A stretch of DNA of 64,000 nucleotides, from positions 1-64,000 of the forward strand of contig MEGD01000006.1 in the NCBI GenBank assembly GCA_001725355.1, in the 5' to 3' direction. Under the pieces are notes generated by a model that worked only from the letters and a program-made list of their open reading frames with translations, made no database searches and was not told the DNA's origin. The DNA is from Novosphingobium sp. SCN 66-18. GTDB taxonomy: Bacteria; Pseudomonadota; Alphaproteobacteria; Sphingomonadales; Sphingomonadaceae. Made by a program: the position numbers and the translations under genes. Every line of letters begins with the position of its first letter. Positions within the stretch are counted from its first letter, which is position 1. This document shows positions 41,992 to 52,313 of this stretch, in pieces.

Positions 41992-43358
41992 TCGCATCGC
42001 CCGCCCGGCGCGCACCCGGACCGGGAAGGCTCGCCATCCAGTTCGGCGTGGCGTTCGCACTGGCCATGCTAGCCATGGGCGTGATCGTTTTCCTGGTGGC
42101 GGAGGAACGGATCGCCCAGCGCATCGACGATGCCTTGCAGGTTCACGTCACCAAGTTCCTGCGCCCCGTCGCCACGGGGCCGGCAACCGATGCCGATGTC
42201 ATCGCCCGCATCCAGGAATGGCAGCGGCGCAAGATGCTGAGCGAGAGGACCTACCTGTTCTACGATGCCGCCGGCCGGCTCGTGGCGGGAAGGCTGGACC
42301 TGGCCGCGCCGCAACCGGGCTATTCGGACGTCACCTTCATGGGCGGCGGCAAGAAACCGCAAAAAGGGCGTGCGCTCGCCACCCGCCGGCCCGATGGCAG
42401 CCTGTTCGTGGTGGTGCAGCACAGCGAGGCGGCCGCGAGCCTGCGCGCCCTGCTGCCTTCGGTGGTCGCCGCGATCTTCGTTTCCGCCCTGCTGGTGGGG
42501 CTTGCCGCCACGATCCTGTTCGCGCGCCTGACCGCCCGGCGTCTGGCGGAAACGCAGGCGGCGGCGGACGCCATCGCGCAGGGCGACCTCACCCGTCGCA
42601 TTCCGTCCAACAGGCTCGACGGGATGTTCGCGGTGCAGGCGGAAAGCCTGAACCGGATGCTCGACCGAATGGAGGACATGGTCAATGCGCAGCGCCAGTT
42701 CTCCAGCCATCTCGCGCATGACCTGCGCACGCCGCTGACGCGGCTGCGCGGGTTGCTCACGGCGGAAACGGCGGAGGCCGACCGGGTGCGCCTGCTCGAA
42801 CGCGCCGAACGCGAATGCGCCTCGATCATCACCATCTTCGATGCCCTGCTCCGGCTGGCCGAGATCGAGACCGGGCGCCACCCCTCTGCCGTGCGCGACC
42901 TGCCTTTGCGCGACATGCTGGAAGACATCGCCGAAACGATGGAGCCGGTCATCGCCGATGCCGGCTGCGCGCTGGAACTCGGCCGGCTCGAACCGGTGCG
43001 GGTGCGCGGGGATGCGGACCTGTTCAACCAGATGATCGTCAACCTGCTGGAGAACGTGGTCACGCACACCCCCGCCGGCACGCGCGCGAAGCTGTCGCTG
43101 GAACAGGCTGGCGAATCCGCCCTGATCGCGATCGACGATGACGGTCCGGGCCTTGCCGAAGGCGAGCGCGATCGCGTGCTGCTGCCGTTCGAGCGGGGCA
43201 AGGGGTCCGGGCTGCGCCGTGGCAGCGGACTGGGCCTTGCGATTACCCGCGCGATCGTGCGGTTCCATCAAGGGTCGCTGGAACTGGCGGACAACGCGCC
43301 GGGCCTGAAGGTCCGCATTCGCCTGCCCGCCCTTCCAGAGGCGGTCCAGGCCGCCTGA
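41982..43358 (+). CDS. Sensor histidine kinase
   Basis: A 458-residue kinase with two membrane segments (about 22-42 and 160-182), a small periplasmic domain between them and a HAMP domain (ARLTARRLAETQAAADAIAQGDLTRRI). The phosphoacceptor His sits in SSHLAHDLRTPLTRL. The ATPase domain has N box NLLENVVTHT, G1 DDDGPGLAEGE and G2 GSGLGLAI. The ATG overlaps the response regulator end. Cognate signal unknown. Confidence 0.93.
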   Translation: MPVIASPARRAPGPGRLAIQFGVAFALAMLAMGVIVFLVAEERIAQRIDDALQVHVTKFLRPVATGPATDADVIARIQEWQRRKMLSERTYLFYDAAGRLVAGRLDLAAPQPGYSDVTFMGGGKKPQKGRALATRRPDGSLFVVVQHSEAAASLRALLPSVVAAIFVSALLVGLAATILFARLTARRLAETQAAADAIAQGDLTRRIPSNRLDGMFAVQAESLNRMLDRMEDMVNAQRQFSSHLAHDLRTPLTRLRGLLTAETAEADRVRLLERAERECASIITIFDALLRLAEIETGRHPSAVRDLPLRDMLEDIAETMEPVIADAGCALELGRLEPVRVRGDADLFNQMIVNLLENVVTHTPAGTRAKLSLEQAGESALIAIDDDGPGLAEGERDRVLLPFERGKGSGLRRGSGLGLAITRAIVRFHQGSLELADNAPGLKVRIRLPALPEAVQAA

Positions 43359-43501
43359 ACGCTACATTCTAAATTTGCAATGTTGACGGTTTTGTGGCGC
43401 GCGACTCGCTGCCTGTCACCTTTCCGTCATGGACCCCGCCTAGCGCCCCTCTCGTGGCCTGCGGTTCGATCCGGACCGGGGCGCGACGAGGGAACATTCC
43501 A

Positions 43502-44203
43502 ATGCCGGCCACCAGGCACGTTCTGGCTGCTTTCGCGGCCTGCCTTCTTGCACCCTGCGCCCCCGCCGGCGCGGAGCCGGAGGCGACGCATTACATTGAC
43601 TCGTCGGCCTTCGTGCCCGAACGCCTGCTGCCCCCGCCCCCGGCGGCGGGATCGGCGCGCGACAAGCGCGAACTGGACGAGGTGCGCCGGATCATCGCGG
43701 CGGCCAGCCCCGAACGGCTCGAACAAGCGCGCTGGGATGGCGCACACGAGAACGCTTCCGCCTATAACGCGGTGGTCGGCCGCGATCTCGCCACGCTGCC
43801 GCAGACGGCCGCGCTGCTCGACATCGTGACCGAGGAGACAGAAGGCGTGGTGGTCGTGGCGAAGGATCACTTCGCCCGCCTGCGCCCCTACGGCGCCGAC
43901 CCTACCCTGCCGCATTGCGGGAAGAAGGACGCGACGGCCGCCCCGCGCTCCTATCCCAGCGGCCATGCCAGCATCGGCTATGCGCTGGCCTGGACGCTGG
44001 TGCGCCTGATGCCGGACCGCGCGCCCGCGATCCTCGCCCGCGCGGACGATTACGCGATGAGCCGCGCGGTCTGCGGCGTCCACTATCTGTCCGATCTCGA
44101 GGCCGGCCATGTCGTCGGCACGCTCGTCGCCGAACGGCTCCTTGCCGATCCCCGGCTTGCCGCGCGCATTGCCGCCGCCCGCACCGAACTTTCCACGCAC
44201 TGA
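43502..44203 (+). CDS. Class A acid phosphatase (PAP2 superfamily)
   Basis: A 233-residue exported protein (signal peptide about 1-24, ending PAGA). All three phosphatase signature parts are visible in order: K-x6-RP as KDHFARLRP, PSGH in SYPSGHAS, and SR-x5-H-x3-D as SRAVCGVHYLSD. It is probably periplasmic and releases phosphate from organic phosphates. It lies between the two-component genes and a TonB receptor, same direction, suggesting a nutrient-scavenging unit. Confidence 0.92.
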   Translation: MPATRHVLAAFAACLLAPCAPAGAEPEATHYIDSSAFVPERLLPPPPAAGSARDKRELDEVRRIIAAASPERLEQARWDGAHENASAYNAVVGRDLATLPQTAALLDIVTEETEGVVVVAKDHFARLRPYGADPTLPHCGKKDATAAPRSYPSGHASIGYALAWTLVRLMPDRAPAILARADDYAMSRAVCGVHYLSDLEAGHVVGTLVAERLLADPRLAARIAAARTELSTH

Positions 44204-44247
44204 CCGCGTCAGCGGTCGATCCATCCGTTCCGAACCATGAGGGCATC

Positions 44248-46671
44248 ATGACCAAGACCTACCACCGCGCGGCGCTGCTGGCCGCGACGAGCCTGCTCAC
44301 CGCAACGCTGCCGGCGGCGGCCCGTGCTGCTGAACCCGCCGCCGAAACCGCCGACGCCGACGCATCGGCCGCCGGTGCGGCGGAGGGTGAGCAGTCCACC
44401 AGCGCCAACCAGGCCGGGCAGGCCAACGACCGCCAGTCGCTGACCTCCTCCGACATCATCGTGATCGGCTCGAAAGCGGCGGAGGCCGCGCAGATCACCG
44501 CGTCGCTGACGACCACGCAGCCGCAGGCCGCCGTGGGCCGCGAATACATCGACAGCACCGTCTCTCCGACGGCGGACTTCAACGAACTGATCGCGATCAC
44601 GCCCAGCGTCTCGATCAGCGGGAGCAGCAACGGCGCCGGCTTCAGCGAGACCAAGGCGACGATCCGCGGTTTCCAGGATGGCGACTACAACGTCACCTAT
44701 GACTCGATCCCGTTTGCCGACACCAACAACCCCACCCACCATTCGACCGCGTTCTTCCCTTCGACCACGATCGAGACGGTGGTGGTCGATCGCGGCCCCG
44801 GCAACGCCAGCCAGCTCGGCCAGGCGACTTACGGCGGCAACATCAACATGTATTCGCGTGCGGTGAAGGACCAGATGGGCGGGCAGGTCGAAGGCCTAAT
44901 CGGCAACTGGAACACGTTCATCGGCCGCGCCGAGTTCCAGTCGGGCGCGATCGACAAGCTGGGTGGCGCCAAGTTCATGCTGGGCGGCCAGTATCTCCAG
45001 TCCGACGGCGCGCTGACCTATTCGCCGGTCCAGTCGAAGAACCTGTTCGCCAAGGCGGTGGTCCCGATCGGGTCCTCGAACACGCTGACGCTGCTTTCGA
45101 CCTGGAACCGCAACTACTACTACCAGTCCGACGTGCTGAAGGGCGCGACCTGTGGCACCGGCGGCACAGCCTTGCCGGCCGGAACCCAGCTTACCGCCGA
45201 CAACTGCACGGCCGCCTCGCAGATCGGCCAATATGGCCGGAACTATGGCCTCGGCAACGATCCGACCAAACAGGACTACTGGAGGTACAACCGCACCGAC
45301 AAGACGACGGACTTCTCGTACATCCGCCTGCAGAGCGATCTGGGCAGCGGCTTCTCGATGGACAACCGCGCCTATATGTACGGGTACACCAACAACACGC
45401 TCTCGGGGAACACCGGCAGCGTGGTGACCGGTTTCTCGGGTGCGGGCACGGCAACCTCACCCTACAAGGCGGTAACCGCACCCTCAGCCGCGACCGATAT
45501 TCTCGGGTACGACAAGCTCAACAAGTACCGGGTGCTGGGCTACATCGGCCAGATCAACTACGACTTCTCGCGGGGAAAGATCCGCCTTGGTGGCTGGTTC
45601 GAGCACGCCGCCACCGATCGCCATCTGCTTGACCTGGACCGGACCACGGGCCTGCCGAGCTACAACGAGAAGTTCGCCGACGGCACCGCCTCCAAGGCCA
45701 GCCTGCCGCCGATCTCGATCGCCAACGTCGGTTATCTCCAGCATTCCGACTGGAACCAGTACCAGCTTTTCGGCGAGTTCGAGTTCCGCCCGTTCGAGGC
45801 GCTGGCGATCACGCCGGGCGTGAAGTACGTCCACTTCAACCGCTCGATCACGGCAAGCGTCAACCAGAAGTCGCGCACGCCCATCGATACGTCGGCGACC
45901 TGGACCAAGGTGCTGCCCTTCGCCACGGTGAACTGGATGGTGCGCCCGAACTGGTCGTTCTATGGCCAGTACGCGCAGGGCATGTACGTGCCCGACCTGT
46001 CGAGCTTCTACACCGCGTCCGACAGCGCGACCAACCAGGCGATCCAGCAGCAGAACCTCGCCGCGCTGAAGCCGCAGACCTCGACCAACTATCAGGTCGG
46101 CACCGTCTGGCACGGCGAGAAGGTTTCGATCGACGTCGACGGCTATATCATCGACGTGAACAACAAGATCGCCAGCGACACCTCCGCCGGCGCGCCGACC
46201 AACGCGCTCGTGAACATCGGGCAGGTCCGCTACAAGGGCGTGGAAGGGCAGGTCAGCGTGATGCCGGTGCGCGGGCTGACGCTGTTCGCCAACGGATCGT
46301 ACAACTACGCGCACAGCGTGACCACCGGCGCGCAGGTGGCCAAGGCGCCGTTCTCGACAGCCGCCGCCGGCTTCTTCTACAACCACAACGGCCTGCGGGT
46401 TTCGTTCACGCAGAAGTACACCGGCCCGCAATACGCCAGCGAATACAGCGGCTCGGGGCCACGCAACTACCGCATCAAGCCCTACAGCGTGGGCGATTTC
46501 GCGATCAGCCAGGAAATCGGTTCGCGCTTCCGCATCGGCGTGAACGTTTCCAACGTGTTCAACAGCCGCGCGGTCACGGCAATCTCGAATGGCAAGACCT
46601 ATGGCGTGGACGACCAGTTCAACTTCCTGCCGCCGCGCTCGTTCCTGCTCGACGTGCGCGTGAAGTACTGA
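44248..46671 (+). CDS. TonB-dependent receptor
   Basis: An 807-residue outer-membrane receptor. ATG 44248 begins a signal peptide (MTKTYHRAALLAATSLLTATLPAAARA). A low-complexity Ala/Gly segment precedes the TonB-box-like SDIIVIGS. The plug has LIAITPSVSISGSSNG, ATIRGFQDGDYNVTYDSIPF and GNASQLGQATYGGNINMYS. The barrel ends in RSFLLDVRVKY. There is no STN domain, so it does not signal to a FecR. Its position after an acid phosphatase hints at a phosphate- or metal-linked ligand; the substrate cannot be read from sequence. Confidence 0.92.
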   Translation: MTKTYHRAALLAATSLLTATLPAAARAAEPAAETADADASAAGAAEGEQSTSANQAGQANDRQSLTSSDIIVIGSKAAEAAQITASLTTTQPQAAVGREYIDSTVSPTADFNELIAITPSVSISGSSNGAGFSETKATIRGFQDGDYNVTYDSIPFADTNNPTHHSTAFFPSTTIETVVVDRGPGNASQLGQATYGGNINMYSRAVKDQMGGQVEGLIGNWNTFIGRAEFQSGAIDKLGGAKFMLGGQYLQSDGALTYSPVQSKNLFAKAVVPIGSSNTLTLLSTWNRNYYYQSDVLKGATCGTGGTALPAGTQLTADNCTAASQIGQYGRNYGLGNDPTKQDYWRYNRTDKTTDFSYIRLQSDLGSGFSMDNRAYMYGYTNNTLSGNTGSVVTGFSGAGTATSPYKAVTAPSAATDILGYDKLNKYRVLGYIGQINYDFSRGKIRLGGWFEHAATDRHLLDLDRTTGLPSYNEKFADGTASKASLPPISIANVGYLQHSDWNQYQLFGEFEFRPFEALAITPGVKYVHFNRSITASVNQKSRTPIDTSATWTKVLPFATVNWMVRPNWSFYGQYAQGMYVPDLSSFYTASDSATNQAIQQQNLAALKPQTSTNYQVGTVWHGEKVSIDVDGYIIDVNNKIASDTSAGAPTNALVNIGQVRYKGVEGQVSVMPVRGLTLFANGSYNYAHSVTTGAQVAKAPFSTAAAGFFYNHNGLRVSFTQKYTGPQYASEYSGSGPRNYRIKPYSVGDFAISQEIGSRFRIGVNVSNVFNSRAVTAISNGKTYGVDDQFNFLPPRSFLLDVRVKY

Positions 46672-46815
46672 CGGCGCGCGCCGCTTGTGGCGGTGGCCGG
46701 TATCCTCACGCCGGTCACCGCCGCCCCCTTTCATTAAACTCCTGTCATCATCGTGTTCTGGCCTTTTCCGCGTTCGACGGCCCGGTTACGCTTTCAGGTA
46801 TTGGGGGACGGGCAC

Positions 46816-48243
46816 ATGGGACGCGATCGACAGGCCGGGTGCCGGCTCCATCGCCGGGCGCTGCCGCTGTTGCTGGCGGGGATAGGCGGCTGCACGCATG
46901 TCGCGCCCGTGCCGGTCCATCTCGAGGCGCGCATCGCCGGCCAGGCAGCGCGCACGTTCGATGCGCCCGCGGCGGAGCGCGACGCGGCCCTGCTCGCGCC
47001 CGGCGCACAAGCCGGCCGTATCGATCGCCTCACGCTGTTCGCGGCGCTGCTTGCCTCCGATCCGCGCGTGGCCGAGGCGCGCGCGGCGCTGGAAACCGCG
47101 CGGCGCGACGCGCGCAGCGCGCGCAAGGTGGGATCGCCCACGCTGACGCTCAGCAGCGAATACGCCAACGACCCGTCGACGTCCTCGCCATGGCTGCTGG
47201 GCGGCGGGGTGGACCTGCCGCTGGACATCGGCGGCCGGCGCGGCGCGCGGCTGGCGCGGGCGGATCTTGGCGTGATTGCGGCGCGCTATGATCTGGCCGA
47301 GGTGGCTTGGGCCGATCGCATGGCGCTGGTGCGCGCGCTGGCGGATCACCTGATCGCGCGCCGGCAGGCGGAACTCGGCACGGCCATCGTCGCCATGCGC
47401 GACCGGCAACTGGCGGTGCTGGAACAGCGCGTGGCACGTGGCGAGACGGCCGGACTGGATCTGTTTCCCTATCGCGCACAGCGCGCGCAGGCGGCGCGGG
47501 CGCTGGAAGACGCGCAGCGGCGCGCGCAACAGGCCCGCATCGCGATGGCGGGCGTGCTCGGCCTGCCCGCAACCGCGCTCGATGGCCTTGATGTCGCATG
47601 GGATGGTTTCGACGCCGCGTCCACCGATGCGCCCGCGTTGTCCCCCTCCGTCATGGCCCGTGCCGTGGCCGGCCGCGCCGACGTGCTCAAGGCGATCGTC
47701 GCCTACGATCAGGCGGAAGCCGATCTGCGCGGGGAGCTGGCGCGCCAGTATCCGGCGGTCAGCCTGGGGCCGGGCTATACCTGGGAGCGGGGGCTGGTGA
47801 AGCTGCCGTTCGCGATCAACCTGGCCGTGCCCTCGTTCGATCTCAACCGCGCCGCGATCCGCGCGGCCGAAGCGCGTCGCGCGCAGGCCGGGGCGGCGAT
47901 CGAAACCACGCTAGCGCAAGCGCAGGCCGCGATCGAAAGCGCCCGGGCGGAACGGGCGGCGGCATCGGCGGCGCTCGATCGCGTGCGCCGCACCGAATTG
48001 CCGCAGACCGCGGCTGTTGCCCGGCGCGCCGATGCCCAGCTTGCAAAGGGCACGGCCGGTCGCGCGGACTGGGCCGGCGCACAGATCGCGGCGCTGGAAG
48101 CGCGTCTTGCCGAAATCGATGCGCTCGCGCGCCTCCGAGCGGCGGACGCCGCACTGGAGGACGCTCTGCGGCAGCCGCTGGAAGGACCGGAAACGATGAT
48201 CGACCGCAACCGCCTGGTCGCTGTGCTGGAGAAGCAACCATGA
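46816..48243 (+). CDS. TolC-family outer-membrane efflux lipoprotein
   Basis: A 475-residue outer-membrane factor. ATG 46816 is preferred over GTG 46753 because it begins a lipoprotein signal with lipobox LAGIGGC. The body is long alpha-helical repeats with TolC-type segments (LFAALLASDPRVAEARAALETARRD; VDLPLDIGGRRGARLARADLGVIAARYDLAEVAWADR). It forms the exit duct for the MFP and RND proteins encoded next; ATGA overlap with the MFP gene. Confidence 0.9.
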   Translation: MGRDRQAGCRLHRRALPLLLAGIGGCTHVAPVPVHLEARIAGQAARTFDAPAAERDAALLAPGAQAGRIDRLTLFAALLASDPRVAEARAALETARRDARSARKVGSPTLTLSSEYANDPSTSSPWLLGGGVDLPLDIGGRRGARLARADLGVIAARYDLAEVAWADRMALVRALADHLIARRQAELGTAIVAMRDRQLAVLEQRVARGETAGLDLFPYRAQRAQAARALEDAQRRAQQARIAMAGVLGLPATALDGLDVAWDGFDAASTDAPALSPSVMARAVAGRADVLKAIVAYDQAEADLRGELARQYPAVSLGPGYTWERGLVKLPFAINLAVPSFDLNRAAIRAAEARRAQAGAAIETTLAQAQAAIESARAERAAASAALDRVRRTELPQTAAVARRADAQLAKGTAGRADWAGAQIAALEARLAEIDALARLRAADAALEDALRQPLEGPETMIDRNRLVAVLEKQP

Positions 48244-49223
48244 AAAGGCTGGCCGGCGCGGGACTGCTGCTGGGGGGTATCGGCGCGGGGGTGCTGGGCA
48301 CCCTGCTTGCCGTTTCGCGCATGGACGCGGATGCCGAGACGGGCGATTCCGACCCGCCCGTATCGACTGCCAGCGCGGGACTGCATCTGGACGCCGGGGC
48401 GCAGGCGCGCGCCGGGATCAGGCTTGGCGCGCCCATGCCGGCCACGCAGCACACGGAAGCGGCCGGCTATGCCCGCGCGATTGACCTCACCGCGCTTTCG
48501 GCCATCGCTTCCGAAGTGACCGCCGCAACGGCGGCGGCCGACGCATCGGGACGCGAGGCGGCGCGGCTGGCCAGCCTGGCCAGCGCCGATCAGGGCGCGT
48601 CGCAACGCGATGTGGAAGCCGCCCGTTCGCAGACGGTCGCCGACCGGGCGCGGCTGGGTGCGGCCTGCCAACGGATCGGGCTGGAATTCGGCGCGGGCCT
48701 TGCCCGGCTGGGATGTGGGAGCGTGCCGGGACTGGCGCGCGAAGCGGCGGCGGGCAAAGTCGCCGTGCTGCGCATCGATTTCCCCGACGGCGTCGTTCCT
48801 GCCGGCTCCGCAATCACGATCGATGCCGGCGACCAGCAGGTAAGCGTCCGCGCGCTCGGCCCCTCTGCGATGGGCGACACGCAATTGCAGACGGCCGGCA
48901 CGCTCGCGCTGCTCCGTGGCGCTGCCGTGGCCCGCGCCGGCGTGGGGCGCATCCTGGCGGCGCATCGCACGGGTGCCGGAACACAGGGTGGATACCTGAT
49001 CCCGCGCGAAGCGCTGGTGCGGGTAGACGGCGCGCTCTGCGCCTATCGCACGGCTGGGCGCGACGGCTTCGAACGCGTGACTTTGCAAGGCGCGGTCCCG
49101 CGCCGGGAAGGCTGGTTCGTTCCCGGCGCCGCGCTGCGCGCGAACGATCGCATCGTGGTATCGGGCGCGGGCACGCTGTTGGGCCTCGAACACACTGTCC
49201 CGGCCGACGGGGGCGACGAATAG
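48240..49223 (+). CDS. RND periplasmic adaptor (membrane fusion protein)
   Basis: A 327-residue protein with one N-terminal membrane/signal segment (LAGAGLLLGGIGAGVLGTLLAV). It is followed by an HlyD/CusB-like region with a short helical hairpin and beta-barrel domain (GAPMPATQHTEAAGYARAIDL; VPAGSAITIDAG; GYLIPREALVRVDG..AYR). It is somewhat short for the family. It bridges the RND pump and the outer-membrane factor. It sits between them, with 2 bases to the pump gene. Confidence 0.82.
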   Translation: MKRLAGAGLLLGGIGAGVLGTLLAVSRMDADAETGDSDPPVSTASAGLHLDAGAQARAGIRLGAPMPATQHTEAAGYARAIDLTALSAIASEVTAATAAADASGREAARLASLASADQGASQRDVEAARSQTVADRARLGAACQRIGLEFGAGLARLGCGSVPGLAREAAAGKVAVLRIDFPDGVVPAGSAITIDAGDQQVSVRALGPSAMGDTQLQTAGTLALLRGAAVARAGVGRILAAHRTGAGTQGGYLIPREALVRVDGALCAYRTAGRDGFERVTLQGAVPRREGWFVPGAALRANDRIVVSGAGTLLGLEHTVPADGGDE

Positions 49224-49225
49224 CG

Positions 49226-52200
49226 ATGCTGTCGTTTGTCGTCCGTCAATCGCTGCGTCATGCCTGGACCGTGCTGGTGCTCGCGCTGGCCCTGCTCGGG
49301 CTTGGCGCGATGCGGATGGTCGGCGCCGCCTACGACGTGTTTCCGGAGTTCGTGCCGCCGCAGGCCAGCATCCAGACCGAAGCGCCGGGCTATACGCCGC
49401 GGCAGGTCGAAATGCTCATCACCCGACCGCTCGAAGCGGTGATCAACGGCGCCAACGGCGTGGAAACCGTCCGTTCGGAATCGATCCAGGGCTTGTCGGT
49501 CATCGACGTGACCTTCCACGAAGGCGTCGATCCCTACCGCGCGCGGCAACAGGTTTCCGAAGCGCTGGCCGATGCCATTCCGCAATTGCCCGCCGGGTCC
49601 GACACGCCGCGCATCACCCCGCTGACCTCCTCGACCATGGACCTGCTCAAGATCGGTTTCACCAGCGACCGCCTGAGCCCCATGGCGCTGCGCGATCTGG
49701 TCGAATGGACGGTCCGCCCCCGCCTGCTCGCCGCGCCGGGGGTAGCGCGCGCGAACGTGTTCGGCGGCGAACAGCGCCGGATCGAGGTGCGCGCCGATCC
49801 CGCGCGCCTGCTCGCCCGCAGCCTGACGTTCGCCGACCTCGCCGGGGCGGTCGACCGCGCCATCCACGTCAACGGCGGCGGCTTTGCCGACACTCCGAGC
49901 CAGCGCATCCTGATCGATCCCGGCCCCAGCGCGATGACCGCGCGCCAGATCGCCGATGGCGTGCTGTCCACGGGCAGCGGCGGGACGGTGCGGATCGGCG
50001 ATGTCGCGCAAGTGATCGATGCCGCCGCGCCCCGGCAGGGCGACGCGCTGATCATGGGGCGCCCCGGCGTGCTGATGACGCTGTCGAGCCAGTACGGCGC
50101 GAACACCTTGCAGACCACGCGCAATCTGGAAGCGGCGCTGGCCGAAGTCACGCCCGCGCTGACCGCCGCCGGCGTCCGGATCATGCCGGCGATGCACCGG
50201 CCGGCAAATTTCATCGAAAGCGCGCTGGGCGGGATCGTACGCGATCTGGTGGTCGGGGCGCTGATGATCGCGCTGGTGCTGATGCTGATCCTGCGCGATT
50301 GGCGCGTGACGCTGATCGCCTTCGTCTCGATCCCCCTCTCGCTGCTGGCGGCGCTGGTCACGCTCGATGCGATGGGGCAAACGATCAACACGATGACGCT
50401 GGGCGGCCTTGCCGTAGCGCTGGGCGTGGTGATCGACGATGCCATCGTCGATATCGAGAACATCGTGCGCCGTCTGCGCGGCGTGCCGGACAGCGCCGAC
50501 CGGCGCGCGATCATCGAGGCCGCGTCGATCGAAGTGCGCGCGCCAGTGGTCTATGCCACGTTCGTGCTGGCGCTGACCATGGTTCCGGTGATCCTGTTGA
50601 CCGGGCTGCAGGGCGCGTTCTTCGCGCCGCTCGGCCTCGCGTTCCTGCTGGCGACGATGGCGTCGCTGCTCGTCGCGCTGACGGTCACGCCGGCACTGGC
50701 GCTGCTTTTCCTGCACGGGCACGAGCCGCGCCCGGAACCGGCGTTTCTGCACCGCTTGAAGCAACGGCACGAGCGGCTGGTCGCGCGGCTGATGCAAAGG
50801 CCGGCCGGCGCGGCGCTGGCGATCGGGCTGCTCGGCGCGGTCGCGCTGGCCGGCGCGCTTTCGTTCGGGGCCGAGTTGCTGCCCTCGTTCCGCGAACGGC
50901 ACTACGTGCTCCAGGTGAGCGGGCCGGCGGGCGCCTCGTTCGACTGGATGCGCGCCACGGGCCAGAGGATTTCGCGCGGGCTGTTGGCCATTCCCGAAGT
51001 GCTGAGCGTCGAGGAACAGATCGGTCGCGCGGAGGCGGGCGAGGACACCTGGCCTCCGCACCGGGGGGAGTTCCACGTCCGCCTGAGGCCCGATGTCGAC
51101 GGCGCGGGAGAGGACCGTGCGCTGGCGCGGATGCGCAAGGTCCTGGCCGATACCCCCGCGCTTCAGAGCGAGGTGACGACGTTCCTGGGCGACCGCATCA
51201 GCGAATCGCTTTCGGGCGAGACGGCCGCCGTTTCGATCAGCGTCCACGGCGCCGATCTCGATACGCTGGATCGCGTCGCTGCGGCGATTGCCACGCAGTT
51301 GCGCGCCTTGCCGACGGCGGCGGACGTCCGCGTGAAGACCGATCCCGGCACGCCGATGCTGGGAGTCACGCTCGATCCCGCGCGCATGGCGCTGCGCGGG
51401 GTGAGCGGGGCCGACGCGGGCGACGCCATCCGCGCCACGTTCGCGGGGCAACCGGCGGGCGTGGTGGCGCTGCCGGACCGCACGGTCGATGTCGCGGTCA
51501 CCGTTCCCGAAGACCAGCGCCGCGATCCCGAAGCGCTGGGGCAGACGCTGGTGCGCACGGCCAGTGGCGGCGCGGTGCGGCTGGCGGACATCGCCACGAT
51601 TGCACTCGGCACCGAACGCCTGTCGATCGCGCACGAGGGCGGGCAGCGCCGGCAGGTGGTGACGGCCAACGTCACCGATGGCGACGTTTCCGGCTTCGTC
51701 TCCGCCGCCAAGGCGCGGATCGCGCGCAATATCCATCTGCCCCCCGGCGTGTTCCTGTCCTGGGCCGGGGCGGCGGAAGGGCAGGCCAAGGCGGCGCGGC
51801 AACTGGGCAGCCACGTCCTGTTTACCGCCGTCGCGATGGTGATCCTGCTCGTCGTGGCCTTCGGCGGCCTGCGCCCCGCCCTGCTCATCCTGGCCGGGAT
51901 GCCGCTGGCGATGGCCGGTGGCGTGCTGGCGGTGGCGCTGACCGGCGGCGTGATTTCGCTAGGCTCGCTGGTCGGCTTCATCACCCTGTTCGGCATCTCC
52001 GCGCGCAACGCGATCCTGCTGGTCGCGCATGTCGATGAACTCGTCGCCCGCGATGGCCTGCCCTGGACGATCGAGACCGTGCTGCGCGCCACGCGCGAAC
52101 GGGTGACGCCGATTGTCCTCACCGCCCTCGTCACCGCGTTTGCGCTGGCGCCGCTGGCGTGGGAAAGCGGGCAATCAGGGCGCGAGGTCCAGGGGCCGAT

Positions 52201-52312
52201 GGCGCTGGTCATCCTGGGTGGGCTGGCGACGTCGCTGGTGCTGTCGCTGCTGCTGTTGCCGGCGCTGATCTGGCGCTGGCGATACGACCCCGAAAAGGCG
52301 CCTTCCGCGTGA
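49226..52312 (+). CDS. CzcA/CusA-type RND efflux transporter
   Basis: A 1028-residue inner-membrane pump with the duplicated RND architecture: N-terminal membrane segment, DVFPEFVPPQASIQTEAPGY, then PRITPL and the periplasmic domains, with GGLAVALGVVIDDAIVDIENI in the membrane core. This last motif is the heavy-metal-efflux type (CzcA/CusA). The metal-specific residues are not certain, so the exported substrate could be a metal or an organic compound. Completes an operon with TolC-like and adaptor genes. Its stop is one base from the convergent DUF2891 gene. Confidence 0.92.
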   Translation: MLSFVVRQSLRHAWTVLVLALALLGLGAMRMVGAAYDVFPEFVPPQASIQTEAPGYTPRQVEMLITRPLEAVINGANGVETVRSESIQGLSVIDVTFHEGVDPYRARQQVSEALADAIPQLPAGSDTPRITPLTSSTMDLLKIGFTSDRLSPMALRDLVEWTVRPRLLAAPGVARANVFGGEQRRIEVRADPARLLARSLTFADLAGAVDRAIHVNGGGFADTPSQRILIDPGPSAMTARQIADGVLSTGSGGTVRIGDVAQVIDAAAPRQGDALIMGRPGVLMTLSSQYGANTLQTTRNLEAALAEVTPALTAAGVRIMPAMHRPANFIESALGGIVRDLVVGALMIALVLMLILRDWRVTLIAFVSIPLSLLAALVTLDAMGQTINTMTLGGLAVALGVVIDDAIVDIENIVRRLRGVPDSADRRAIIEAASIEVRAPVVYATFVLALTMVPVILLTGLQGAFFAPLGLAFLLATMASLLVALTVTPALALLFLHGHEPRPEPAFLHRLKQRHERLVARLMQRPAGAALAIGLLGAVALAGALSFGAELLPSFRERHYVLQVSGPAGASFDWMRATGQRISRGLLAIPEVLSVEEQIGRAEAGEDTWPPHRGEFHVRLRPDVDGAGEDRALARMRKVLADTPALQSEVTTFLGDRISESLSGETAAVSISVHGADLDTLDRVAAAIATQLRALPTAADVRVKTDPGTPMLGVTLDPARMALRGVSGADAGDAIRATFAGQPAGVVALPDRTVDVAVTVPEDQRRDPEALGQTLVRTASGGAVRLADIATIALGTERLSIAHEGGQRRQVVTANVTDGDVSGFVSAAKARIARNIHLPPGVFLSWAGAAEGQAKAARQLGSHVLFTAVAMVILLVVAFGGLRPALLILAGMPLAMAGGVLAVALTGGVISLGSLVGFITLFGISARNAILLVAHVDELVARDGLPWTIETVLRATRERVTPIVLTALVTAFALAPLAWESGQSGREVQGPMALVILGGLATSLVLSLLLLPALIWRWRYDPEKAPSA

Positions 52313-52313
52313 G

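Noticed and set aside
47775-49193. A 472-codon minus-strand frame opposite the TolC-like and adaptor genes
   Set aside because: Antisense shadow; product composition is not protein-like and the plus-strand genes are clear.
49043-51814. A 923-codon open frame on the minus strand opposite the RND pump
   Set aside because: It is the antisense shadow of a GC-rich gene with strong third-position bias. Its product is Arg/Gln/His-rich with no family motif.
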